A stretch of 22,809 nucleotides of DNA from a virus. Made by a program: the position numbers and the translations under genes. The DNA lies in the IMG/VR virus record IMGVR_UViG_3300047666_000451, positions 1 to 22,809 of that record; one strand, 5' to 3'. The stretch's first letter is position 1. Each line of letters opens with the position of its first letter. The notes beneath the pieces are model-generated. The model ran no database searches. It saw nothing but the letters and a program-made list of their open reading frames with translations, and was not told the origin of the DNA. Below are positions 13,799 to 20,911 of this stretch, piece after piece.

Positions 13799-13815
13799 GG
13801 AACAAACTATGGTAC
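13799..13815 (+). repeat. junction repeat D, copy 1
   Basis: GGAACAAACTATGGTAC recurs at 13968-13984 as GGAATAAACTATGGTAC (16 of 17 identical). It contains the Shine-Dalgarno and the Met-Val start codons, and the copies bracket gene 13809-13967. Confidence 0.75.
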
Positions 13816-13967
13816 AACCAACTACAGAAGCATATTGTGATAACCAAGACACTACTGACAAAGAAACAATAGCTCGATACAAAATGGCGCTAGAGGCAAT
13901 CATTTTAGTAAGTAGCAGCACTGCTGTAGTACTCGCTAAGAGAGCATTGTATGATAAAACTAGGTAA
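13809..13967 (+). CDS. small hypothetical protein in repeat-flanked cassette D, 52 aa
   Basis: ATG 13809 is chosen over an upstream in-frame ATG (13773) because it has GAGGA at 13797-13801 and sits in the junction repeat, the same context as the next gene's start. The product has a polar N-terminus (QPTTEAYCDNQDTTDKETI) and one hydrophobic helix (MALEAIILVSSSTAVVLAKR), possibly a membrane or packing helix. It is bracketed by a 17-base repeat. Function unknown. Confidence 0.65.
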   Translation: MVQPTTEAYCDNQDTTDKETIARYKMALEAIILVSSSTAVVLAKRALYDKTR

Positions 13968-13984
13968 GGAATAAACTATGGTAC
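13968..13984 (+). repeat. junction repeat D, copy 2
   Basis: Second copy of the 17-base repeat at 13799-13815, with one C-to-T difference. It supplies the Shine-Dalgarno and start of gene 13978-14181. Confidence 0.75.
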
Positions 13985-14181
13985 CTATGAGTGAAGAAAT
14001 CAAAGAATGGATTGACACAGCGACCTATGAGCAGCTATTATGGCAGTGGCGATTTGCAGATCTTGGTAACGATCTTTTTAGCAAGGAACATGAAAGCTCA
14101 GATTACTTTGTAAAGATTATGAAAGAAAAGCGATTTTCAGATGGAGCGCATGCCACTGCATCCAAGGCTGTTGGATGGTAA
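13978..14181 (+). CDS. small conserved-type phage protein, 67 aa
   Basis: AAGGA at 13967-13971 precedes ATG 13978. The product shows a pattern I have seen in many phage hypothetical proteins: a helix TYEQLLWQWRFADLGNDLF, then YFVKIMKEKR and a C-terminal AHATASKAVGW. No biochemical role is known to me. It is the last gene before the second phage promoter copy. Confidence 0.72.
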   Translation: MVPMSEEIKEWIDTATYEQLLWQWRFADLGNDLFSKEHESSDYFVKIMKEKRFSDGAHATASKAVGW

Positions 14182-14204
14182 CTACAAGTAAACTAAGGAC
14201 GAAA

Positions 14205-14226
14205 AATACTGCCGACTAATGACCAA
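14205..14226 (+). promoter_or_regulatory. putative phage RNA polymerase promoter, copy 2
   Basis: Exact second copy of the 19-base core (see 3666), in the 69-base gap before the exonuclease gene, with predicted start G at 14221. One base after the core differs (ACCAA versus ACTAA). It would drive the exonuclease, GIY-YIG, primase-helicase and RNR group. Confidence 0.85.
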
Positions 14227-14250
14227 GACTTAACAGGAGACCAACTATAA

Positions 14251-15111
14251 ATGATTGCATTAATTGATGGAGACCCACTAATTTATCAAGCTTACTGGCA
14301 TGTTAAACGAACTTATGAGACATACCTGAAAAAGCTTAAGAAGCGTTTCACTGATGGTGAGATTGATGAAGAACACTATAATGGACAGCTAGTTTTGGCT
14401 GAGAAGTCCTTTGCTAAAAATGGTTTTGCTAAAGCTAAAATTAACATGGACATGTTGCTAGAGAACATCTTAAATGAGTTGTTTGTTGATGAGTATGCTA
14501 TTGCTGTTGGTGGTGTTGGTAACTACCGACTTGATATCCACCCTGAGTATAAGGCATCAAAGACACGGGCTGCTGTTCGAAGCAGTAAACCTGTATGGTT
14601 TGATGATCTAAAAGACTACCTCGCAGCCAAAGAGGAGTCTATCTCAACAGATGGGTATGAGGCAGATGACTTGCTACGTATCTGGTCTAATGACTGTAAA
14701 CGCACTGACACTGACTACATCATTTGTTCTATTGACAAAGACTTAGACTGTATTGATGGGAAGCACTACATCAACATCCACCCAACAAAACCTAAGCACC
14801 AGTATGAGATTACAGCAGAGTACGCTGAGTGGTTCTATTGGTATCAAGTACTTATGGGCGATAATGTTGATAACATACCGGGGCTTAAGGGTTGTGGCCC
14901 AAAAACGGCAGCTAAAATCCTAGAAGATGTAGAGCCGTGTGACTACCAAAAGGCTGTCTGTATTGCTTACCACAATAAGTATGATGACCCTAAGGGTGAC
15001 CAGTATGGCTACGAAAACATGTTATTCAATGGACGATTAATTCATATCTGGCGGTCCTTTGATGATCACTTTAAGATCACAAGGGAAACGTATGATGAAG
15101 CAATCAAGTAA
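14251..15111 (+). CDS. FEN/PIN-type 5'-3' exonuclease, T7 gp6-like
   Basis: Structure-specific 5' nuclease that removes RNA primers and degrades DNA 5' ends. ATG 14251 has AGGAG at 14235-14239; the product is 286 aa (T7 gp6 is 300). Metal ligands are visible in order: MIALIDGD (Asp6, Asp8), EADDLL (Glu137, Asp139, Asp140), SIDKDLD (Asp162, Asp164) and GDNVDNIPG (Asp204, Asp207), the last leading into the helix-3-turn-helix GLKGCGPKTAAKIL. It is the first gene after the second promoter copy and overlaps the GIY-YIG gene by 20 bases. Assignment is secure. Confidence 0.95.
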   Translation: MIALIDGDPLIYQAYWHVKRTYETYLKKLKKRFTDGEIDEEHYNGQLVLAEKSFAKNGFAKAKINMDMLLENILNELFVDEYAIAVGGVGNYRLDIHPEYKASKTRAAVRSSKPVWFDDLKDYLAAKEESISTDGYEADDLLRIWSNDCKRTDTDYIICSIDKDLDCIDGKHYINIHPTKPKHQYEITAEYAEWFYWYQVLMGDNVDNIPGLKGCGPKTAAKILEDVEPCDYQKAVCIAYHNKYDDPKGDQYGYENMLFNGRLIHIWRSFDDHFKITRETYDEAIK

Positions 15112-15577
15112 CGATGAAATAGGACATTGGACCTTTTATGGTAACTTCCCTAGTTACTTTGATACCCAAGCTTACATTGGTTTTATATACTCAATTGAGA
15201 ACAAGGCTACCAACCAGTTTTACATTGGTAAGAAACAGATGAGGTATGGTGGTAAAAAGAAATCACCCCGTTATAATAAGGAAATGCCTTGGAGGTCCTA
15301 CACAGGTTCTTCTGTACACTTAAACAAAGCTATTAAGGAAATTGGTAAAGAAAAGTTTGAGTTCTTGATTATTGACCTCTACAAAACAAAAGGTGGGTTG
15401 TACTACGCAGAGGCCTACACTCAAATGATCCTTGGTGTTATGACTGAAAAGTTACCTTGTGGTGTGTTACCAAGATTTTATAATGCTCAGATTGCCGCTA
15501 TCCGCTTTGCGCCAAAAGAGGAATTAACCATTAACACTAAGAAATTTATAAGGAATTTTAAAAGGAGGTATCGTTGA
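15092..15577 (+). CDS. GIY-YIG endonuclease
   Basis: DNA endonuclease of the GIY-YIG superfamily, possibly fulfilling the role of T7 endonuclease I (which is unrelated) in the replication module. The frame is open from 15059, but AAGGG at 15081-15085 supports ATG 15092 (161 aa). GFIY at residues 30-33 and FYIGKK at 43-48 are the two signature strands; SYTGSS, a helix LNKAIKEIGKEKFEF and LYYAEAY with the likely metal-binding Glu follow. This resembles the compact Seg-like proteins seen in many phages; no separate homing DNA-binding repeat is visible, and it sits between exonuclease and primase-helicase without interrupting either. Resolvase versus homing role is open. Confidence 0.75.
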   Translation: MMKQSSNDEIGHWTFYGNFPSYFDTQAYIGFIYSIENKATNQFYIGKKQMRYGGKKKSPRYNKEMPWRSYTGSSVHLNKAIKEIGKEKFEFLIIDLYKTKGGLYYAEAYTQMILGVMTEKLPCGVLPRFYNAQIAAIRFAPKEELTINTKKFIRNFKRRYR

Positions 15578-17280
15578 GTAGGATTGTAGGACACGAGCCG
15601 TGTTCTTTTTGTGGAAGTAACGACAACAGAGCAATTTATGAAGATGGTGGTTCTTACTGCTTTTCTCCGGGTTGCTCTAAACCTTATGGGAAAGGAGAAT
15701 CTATGGATGAAGACGAAGACCTAGACGCCTTGTTTGCAGACACAGGGTCAAGTGGCCGACAGACAAGTAACAATACAAAGGGTAGTAATCGTACTTGGCT
15801 AGTAGATGAAGTAACAAATGATTTTGTTTCTGCAGCAGACCCTAAGCGTAAAATACCTAAGGAAATTTATGATTTCTACGGTGTAAAGGTTGGTTACAAT
15901 AGTTCTGGTGAAGTTACTGAAAAGTACTATCCCTATGATATTGTTGATAACAAGCCTCAAGGATACAAGATTAGGGTACTACCAAAGGACTTCAAATCAA
16001 GGGGTTCTATTGGCAAAGTATCGACTTTGTTTGGCCTAGACAAATTTAATGGTGGTCGTAAGCTAATTATCACAGAAGGTGAAGAAGATGCCTGTGCTGT
16101 TCAAGCTGCAAGTTATGCCCACTACAAGTGTTTCTATCCAGTTATCTCTCTTCGTTCAGCCACGGGACTGAATGACCTGATTGAGGCTCGTGATAAGATC
16201 CGTGAGTATGATGAAGTAATCCTTTGGATGGATAATGATAAGGCTGGTGATATTGCTATGCCTGAGGCCGCTCGTATAATCGGATTTGACAAAGTTAAGA
16301 TTGTGAAGAGTAGTGAGAAAGATGCTTCAGACCTTTTTGTAAAAAACAAGAAGGCTGTTATGGAAGCCATATGGCGTTCTGTGGATTATACTCCTGCGGG
16401 CATTTTGACTAAGGAAGGTCTTTGGGAGCAGTTAAAAGCTTACAACAATCTAGAATCTATTCCTTACCCACCCTTTATGTCAGGGCTTAATGAAAAGCTT
16501 AAAGGTATGCGCTTTGGTGAGATTACTTTGTGGACTTCCGGTACTGGCTCTGGTAAGTCAACACTACTACGAGAAATTGTTATGCACCTTCTCGAAACCA
16601 CAGAAGATAAAATTGGTATCCTTAGCCTTGAAGAGTCGCCAGCAGAAACAACAAGAAAACTAGTTGGGATGTCTCTATTCAAAAACCCTGCTGAAGAGGA
16701 GCTTACCGATGAAGAACTAGAGACAGGATTTGAGAATGTCTTCGGTAGTGACCGTATCATGTTGCTTGACCACCACGGTACAGCAGCAAACAGTTCTGTT
16801 GTTGATCACTTAGAGTTTATGGCTCTGAAAGGTGTCAAGTATCTATTCTTAGACCATATTACTCTGCTAGTTGCTGAAGGTGCAGATGGTTTAACTGGGA
16901 ATGAAGCAACAGACAAAGTCATGGGTGACCTACTACGTGTTGTTAAGAAGCATGATATTTGGTTAGGTCTTATTTCACACTTGCGTAAGACACCTGACAG
17001 TAAGGGTAAGTCTTTTGAAGAGGGTAAGCTGCCAACCTTAGATGACATTCGTGGCTCAGGTTCTATTAAGCAAATTAGTATGGATGTTATTGCTTTTGCA
17101 AGGGATGGTGGTTCACCTGATGAGGAAGTTAGAAACACCATTATAACAAAGGTCCTAAAGTGCCGCTATACAGGTTTAACTGGTCCTTCTGGAAGTCTTA
17201 GTTACGATTACAAGACAGGCCGGATGACCTCAATAAACAAAGACAATGATTTTGATGAAGATGAAAAGGTAGATTTTTAA
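15574..17280 (+). CDS. bifunctional DNA primase-helicase, T7 gp4-like
   Basis: Unwinds the fork 5'-3' as a hexamer and lays RNA primers. It starts at TTG 15574 in a TTGA overlap behind a near-perfect Shine-Dalgarno (AAGGAGGT, 15562-15569); 568 aa (T7 gp4A is 566). The zinc domain has Cys10, Cys13, Cys29 and Cys34 (CSFC and CFSPGC). The TOPRIM primase core has TEGEEDA (Glu168) and WMDNDKAG (Asp220, Asp222). The helicase has GTGSGKST (Lys328), FLDHITLL (Asp427, His428), LISHLRK and DDIRGSGSIKQ. The tail is acidic and ends in Phe (NDFDEDEKVDF), like T7 gp4, where the tail docks the polymerase. An internal Met44 with its own Shine-Dalgarno could give a zinc-less short form. Confidence 0.96.
   Translation: MSRIVGHEPCSFCGSNDNRAIYEDGGSYCFSPGCSKPYGKGESMDEDEDLDALFADTGSSGRQTSNNTKGSNRTWLVDEVTNDFVSAADPKRKIPKEIYDFYGVKVGYNSSGEVTEKYYPYDIVDNKPQGYKIRVLPKDFKSRGSIGKVSTLFGLDKFNGGRKLIITEGEEDACAVQAASYAHYKCFYPVISLRSATGLNDLIEARDKIREYDEVILWMDNDKAGDIAMPEAARIIGFDKVKIVKSSEKDASDLFVKNKKAVMEAIWRSVDYTPAGILTKEGLWEQLKAYNNLESIPYPPFMSGLNEKLKGMRFGEITLWTSGTGSGKSTLLREIVMHLLETTEDKIGILSLEESPAETTRKLVGMSLFKNPAEEELTDEELETGFENVFGSDRIMLLDHHGTAANSSVVDHLEFMALKGVKYLFLDHITLLVAEGADGLTGNEATDKVMGDLLRVVKKHDIWLGLISHLRKTPDSKGKSFEEGKLPTLDDIRGSGSIKQISMDVIAFARDGGSPDEEVRNTIITKVLKCRYTGLTGPSGSLSYDYKTGRMTSINKDNDFDEDEKVDF
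15691..15705 (+). promoter_or_regulatory. internal ribosome-binding site and start (gp4B-like short helicase)
   Basis: AAAGGAG at 15691-15697 sits five bases before an in-frame ATG at 15703 (Met44), ten residues after the last zinc-binding Cys. T7 gene 4 uses an equivalent internal start (Met64) to make gp4B, a helicase without the primase zinc domain. The site is seen; use is inferred. Confidence 0.6.
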
Positions 17281-17490
17281 ATGAACAATGAGAAATTTCT
17301 AATTGCAATGACGACTTCAATTCTCTCTAAGATTGTTATGGGGATCCCTCTGTCAGACTATGACAAGAATTTTATGGCTGGTATCAAGGAAGGATTTGAG
17401 TCTATGACAGAAGAAGAACAGAAAAGCCTAGTGATGTTTTCTGACATTCACCAAGCAGAACTTGAAAAGAAAAAAGGGCGGGTTAATTAA
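17281..17490 (+). CDS. small hypothetical protein, 69 aa
   Basis: ATG follows the primase-helicase stop with no gap, with AAAAGGT at 17264-17270. The product is mostly helical (FLIAMTTSILSKIVMGIPLS then DKNFMAGIKEGFESMTEEEQ) with a basic end KKKGRVN. The stop overlaps the next ATG (TAATG). Position suggests a replication accessory, but no family is recognised. Confidence 0.72.
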   Translation: MNNEKFLIAMTTSILSKIVMGIPLSDYDKNFMAGIKEGFESMTEEEQKSLVMFSDIHQAELEKKKGRVN

Positions 17491-17804
17491 TGGAATACAC
17501 TGAACTCACACCTGAGGAAATGCGCCTCTGGAACTATGCAAATAACCTTATGTATGCCAACTTTAAGGCAGACAATGAGGCAGGTGTTACTCGTTTCCTG
17601 AACGATCCCGCTATTAAGGACAAGTTCAATGATGATCAGCGAACTACCCTAATGCAATTCTGGTTGCTAATTACAGGTCTTGATGATGAGGCTTATTCTG
17701 TCGAAACGGGGCCAGAAAAATTTGACGCGGCTGAAGACTATGAAGACTACGAGGATGACGAAGAAGAAGATCAAAATTCCCACGACTCCATAAAAGCACT
17801 TTAA
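17490..17804 (+). CDS. acidic hypothetical protein, 104 aa
   Basis: TAATG overlap with the upstream gene. Residues 1-65 are helical with aromatics (MRLWNYANNLMYANFKADNE, then TTLMQFWLLITGL). The C-terminus is extremely acidic (AAEDYEDYEDDEEEDQ), which could mimic DNA or tether to a basic partner. No family is recognised. Confidence 0.75.
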   Translation: MEYTELTPEEMRLWNYANNLMYANFKADNEAGVTRFLNDPAIKDKFNDDQRTTLMQFWLLITGLDDEAYSVETGPEKFDAAEDYEDYEDDEEEDQNSHDSIKAL

Positions 17805-17834
17805 AAATAATAAAAACAAGGAACCACAAATAAT

Positions 17835-19868
17835 ATGGATAGCTATCAAAAATTTATTCACCTATCACGATACTCTCGATTTTTAGACACAGAAGGTCGT
17901 CGAGAGACTTGGCCCGAAACAGTTAGCCGTGTCATGGGCTTCTGGCGAAAACAAATCGGCAACAACGTTCTAACAGATAAAGAATTCCAGCAAATGGAAG
18001 ACGCTATCTATAACCTCAAAGTAATGCCCTCAATGCGTTCTATGTGGTCTGCAGGGGATGCCCTTGCTTTGAACCACTTCCGAGGTTACAACTGCGCTTT
18101 TGCTGCAGTAGACCACATTCGAGTATTCGATGAGATTCTTTTTATTCTTATGTCAGGCACAGGCTTTGGCTTTTCTATTGAGTCAAAGTACGTAAGCAAA
18201 CTACCGATCATTAACGACAACTTTGTCAAAACTGATCGTATTATCACTATCGGCGACTCCGCTGAAGGCTGGTCTAAGGCACTTCGCAAACTAGTTGCTG
18301 ATCTATATTTAGGAAACGAACATGAATGGGATTATTCTGAAATTAGGCCCGAAGGCGCTCGACTTAAGACTATGGGTGGAAGAGCTTCTGGTCCGCAGCC
18401 ACTTATGGATCTTTTTGCCTACGTAACTTCTGTATTTAAAGGGGCTGCTGGCCGTAAACTTACCACACAAGAAGTGCACGATATTGTATGTAAAGAGGCC
18501 GAGATTGTAGTTGTTGGTGGTGTACGTCGCTCTGCCCTAATTTCTTTGTCTGACTTGGGCGATGTAATTGTACGTGACTGTAAAAGTGTCTTCAAAGTAG
18601 ATGAGTATGTCCTTGTTAACGAAACTGATACACATTGGGAATACGCCCTTACGATGAAGAAGAACCAGCCTACAAAGCCGACTTACATGGTTAGCTTTGA
18701 GAAGGGTACTTGGGAAGAGTCAGCTAAGTTTGATCTTGAAAACAACAAAACAATTTACTGGAACTTCCTAGAAAAACAACGTGCCTTGTCTAACAACTCT
18801 GCTGTTTATGAGTCTAAGCCTTCTATGGCTGTGTTTATGGATGAGTGGGTTGCCTTGATGAAGTCAGGGTCCGGCGAGCGTGGCATATTTAACCGTGCGG
18901 GTGCCAAGGCCTTTACCCCAACACGCCGAGATAGTACTGCTCTTGTTGGCACAAACCCTTGCGCTGAAATTCAGCTACGCAATGGTCAACTGTGTAACCT
19001 TACTGAAGTTGTGGGCCGTGCTGGTGACTCTGTAGAGGATCTTAAGGAAAAGGTTCGTATTGCAGCTATTATTGGAACCCTCCAATCTTCCTTGACTGAC
19101 TTCAAATACGTACGTAAAATCTGGATTAAGAACTGTGAAGAAGAGCGCCTTCTCGGTGTCTCCTTGACTGGTATTCAAGACTGTGAACTGCTACAAAACC
19201 CTACGGCGGAACTTCTTAGAGAACTTAAGCAGGTTGCTGTAAACACAAACATTGAATTTGCTAAGCGTTTGGGTATTAACCCTTCAACAGCAGTAACTAC
19301 GGTAAAACCTTCTGGCACAGTATCACAACTGGTTGACTCTGCTTCAGGTATTCATGGTCGTTTTGCTAAGTTCTACATTCGGTCTGTCCGTCAGGCTAAT
19401 AGTGATCCTCTTACTCAGATGTTGAAGGATCAAGGTGTACCAAACGAGCCTGATGCAATGAACCCTGAAATGACAACTGTGTTCTACTTCCCGATTAAGG
19501 CTCCAAAAGATGCGGTCTTTGCAGATGAGCAGGGTGCAATCCAACAGCTTGAGAACTGGAAAATGTACCAAGAGCACTGGTCAGAACACTCTGTCTCGGT
19601 CACTGTCTATGTCAAGGAACACGAGTGGCTGACCGTTGGTGACTGGGTCTACCAAAACTTTGACTACATCACTGGTGTGTCATTTTTACCATACTCTGAG
19701 CATACCTATCAGCAAGCCCCTTATACTGCTTGTAATGAAGGAGAATACTTGGTAGCTAAAGAACTTATGCCTGATGTTGACTTTTCTCAGCTTGTTAACT
19801 ATGAGTCCGAAGATAACACTGAAGGTGCTGCTACCTTAGCTTGTGGCGGAGGGGGTTGTGAAATTTAA
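17835..19868 (+). CDS. nrdJ: adenosylcobalamin-dependent (class II) ribonucleotide reductase
   Basis: Reduces ribonucleotides to deoxyribonucleotides using adenosylcobalamin as radical source. The 677-aa product resembles the monomeric type. Visible residues are Cys87 in YNCAF and Cys387 in QLCNL (reducing pair), Cys376 and Glu378 in NPCAEI (thiyl radical and acid/base) and a C-terminal Cys670-x4-Cys675 pair that relays electrons. KPSGTVSQLVDSASGIHGRF is the loop near the active site. There is no small-subunit gene, as expected. Between RRSALISLSDLGD and RALSNNSAVYE there are about 60-70 residues rather than the short linker I would expect, suggesting an insertion around residues 245-300. A weakly spaced AAGGA (17818-17822) precedes ATG 17835. 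The glutaredoxin gene downstream is a plausible reductant. Confidence 0.94.
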   Translation: MDSYQKFIHLSRYSRFLDTEGRRETWPETVSRVMGFWRKQIGNNVLTDKEFQQMEDAIYNLKVMPSMRSMWSAGDALALNHFRGYNCAFAAVDHIRVFDEILFILMSGTGFGFSIESKYVSKLPIINDNFVKTDRIITIGDSAEGWSKALRKLVADLYLGNEHEWDYSEIRPEGARLKTMGGRASGPQPLMDLFAYVTSVFKGAAGRKLTTQEVHDIVCKEAEIVVVGGVRRSALISLSDLGDVIVRDCKSVFKVDEYVLVNETDTHWEYALTMKKNQPTKPTYMVSFEKGTWEESAKFDLENNKTIYWNFLEKQRALSNNSAVYESKPSMAVFMDEWVALMKSGSGERGIFNRAGAKAFTPTRRDSTALVGTNPCAEIQLRNGQLCNLTEVVGRAGDSVEDLKEKVRIAAIIGTLQSSLTDFKYVRKIWIKNCEEERLLGVSLTGIQDCELLQNPTAELLRELKQVAVNTNIEFAKRLGINPSTAVTTVKPSGTVSQLVDSASGIHGRFAKFYIRSVRQANSDPLTQMLKDQGVPNEPDAMNPEMTTVFYFPIKAPKDAVFADEQGAIQQLENWKMYQEHWSEHSVSVTVYVKEHEWLTVGDWVYQNFDYITGVSFLPYSEHTYQQAPYTACNEGEYLVAKELMPDVDFSQLVNYESEDNTEGAATLACGGGGCEI

Positions 19869-20023
19869 TGCTGGAAAAAGCAGTAAGAGATAACTACTAC
19901 CTCGCTCTAAAGGCTGTTCTAAAAGCTAACGACAAAATAAATAACAAAACAGAAAACAAGGAAGAAGAAATCACATGGAAAACCAAGATCAAAACACTGA
20001 CTCTGTCGCTATTGAAGCTGTAG
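19868..20023 (+). CDS. possible small basic protein, 51 aa
   Basis: ATG 19868 overlaps the RNR stop (TAATG) and the frame runs to TAG 20021. The product begins MLEKAVRDNYYLALKAVLKA and continues as a Lys- and Asn-rich helix. Its last 49 bases overlap the following gene in another frame, which is more than usual here, so it is less certain. Without it there would be a 106-base gap after RNR, unusual in this packed region. Confidence 0.45.
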   Translation: MLEKAVRDNYYLALKAVLKANDKINNKTENKEEEITWKTKIKTLTLSLLKL

Positions 20024-20220
20024 AGGGCAACCCTGCCTTGGAATCTGTCATTGATGAAAACGGCCAAACCGTTGTTTTGTCTGTAAAAGATAAACAGCTC
20101 CAGATGTTCTCTAAGAATGTCACTTTGGAAGAAGTCATTATTATGCTTACAGTATCTCTGGAAACTGCTAAGAGCCAAATGGCTGATGAAGATGACGTAG
20201 AAGACGCAGAGGAAGTTTAA
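19975..20220 (+). CDS. acidic hypothetical protein, 81 aa
   Basis: AAGGAAGAAG precedes ATG 19975. The product is strongly acidic at both ends (EDDVEDAEEV tail) with a beta/helix middle (TVVLSVKDKQLQMF then VTLEEVIIMLTVSLETAK). It lies between RNR and glutaredoxin and is joined to the latter by TAATG. A regulatory or adaptor role is possible; the family is not recognised. Confidence 0.72.
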   Translation: MENQDQNTDSVAIEAVEGNPALESVIDENGQTVVLSVKDKQLQMFSKNVTLEEVIIMLTVSLETAKSQMADEDDVEDAEEV

Positions 20221-20459
20221 TGTACCTAGTACTTGGTCGTGAAAACTGCTCGTATTGTGAGGCTGCAATAAACGCTCTCATAAAAGCAGACAAAGAGTTT
20301 ACTTATTTTGATGTTACTGACAAAGAAAATGACAGACTAAGGGAAATCTTGACTGTTGATCTTGGTCATAACAAGGTCCCTCAGATTTTTGAGCTTGTTG
20401 GGGGGTATGATGAGCTTAAACATAAACTTTATGACGAAGATAATAAGGACCGACTATGA
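20220..20459 (+). CDS. glutaredoxin
   Basis: Thiol-disulfide carrier, a likely electron donor to the RNR encoded just upstream. The 79-aa product has the active site CSYC at residues 10-13, the cis-proline motif KVPQIF (Pro54) and the Gly-Gly GGYDEL that binds glutathione in the family, in canonical spacing. The start is in a TAATG overlap. Phage glutaredoxins beside RNR are common, which supports the role. Confidence 0.9.
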   Translation: MYLVLGRENCSYCEAAINALIKADKEFTYFDVTDKENDRLREILTVDLGHNKVPQIFELVGGYDELKHKLYDEDNKDRL

Positions 20460-20911
20460 CAAATGAGTTACCTAAAAAGAAAGGACGAGGTCGGCCACGT
20501 AAGGTTGTCCTCGTCCCTAAAAAGGACCGTGGCAAAAAGCCAGAGCCAGAGCCTTTTGGACCAGTGCAAGCTGCTAACTTGTTTATTAGTAATCTGGGTG
20601 ATACAGATGTTGTCTGTGTATTCGGTATTGATCCTTTTACAGAGGAGTTAATTGAGCAGCTTTGGGTAAACCCCCATATTTCCAAGATTGTTTGCTCAGA
20701 CACCTCACCTGAGGGGATTACTGGTATCAACCGCCGAATTTCTGGTCGTAGCTTCTCTATGCACCGTTGGCTAGTTTCTCCTGTACCGGACTTCCTTCAG
20801 ATGCCAAGGTCACTGGTCTGCGCTGTGGCTAAAAAGGATAAGGAAACTGTTGAATCACTAGGACACCCCACTGTAGACTTTGTAGTACTGGAAGAATTAA
20901 ATGTCGATTGA
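20456..20911 (+). CDS. AT-hook protein with unknown alpha/beta domain, 151 aa
   Basis: ATGA overlap with glutaredoxin and AAGGA at 20445-20449. Residues 8-16 (KKGRGRPRK) form a classical AT-hook minor-groove-binding motif, followed by a basic Pro-rich linker (VPKKDRGKKPEPEPFGP). From residue 40 the sequence alternates strand and helix (DVVCVFGIDPFTEELIEQLW then ISKIVCSDTSPEGITGI) as in Rossmann-type folds, but without a Gly-rich nucleotide loop I can name. DNA binding is likely; the domain's activity is unknown. Confidence 0.75.
   Translation: MTNELPKKKGRGRPRKVVLVPKKDRGKKPEPEPFGPVQAANLFISNLGDTDVVCVFGIDPFTEELIEQLWVNPHISKIVCSDTSPEGITGINRRISGRSFSMHRWLVSPVPDFLQMPRSLVCAVAKKDKETVESLGHPTVDFVVLEELNVD

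Noticed and set aside
17835-19868. Intein in the ribonucleotide reductase
   Set aside because: The additional segment is too short and lacks the Cys/Ser start and His-Asn end of inteins.
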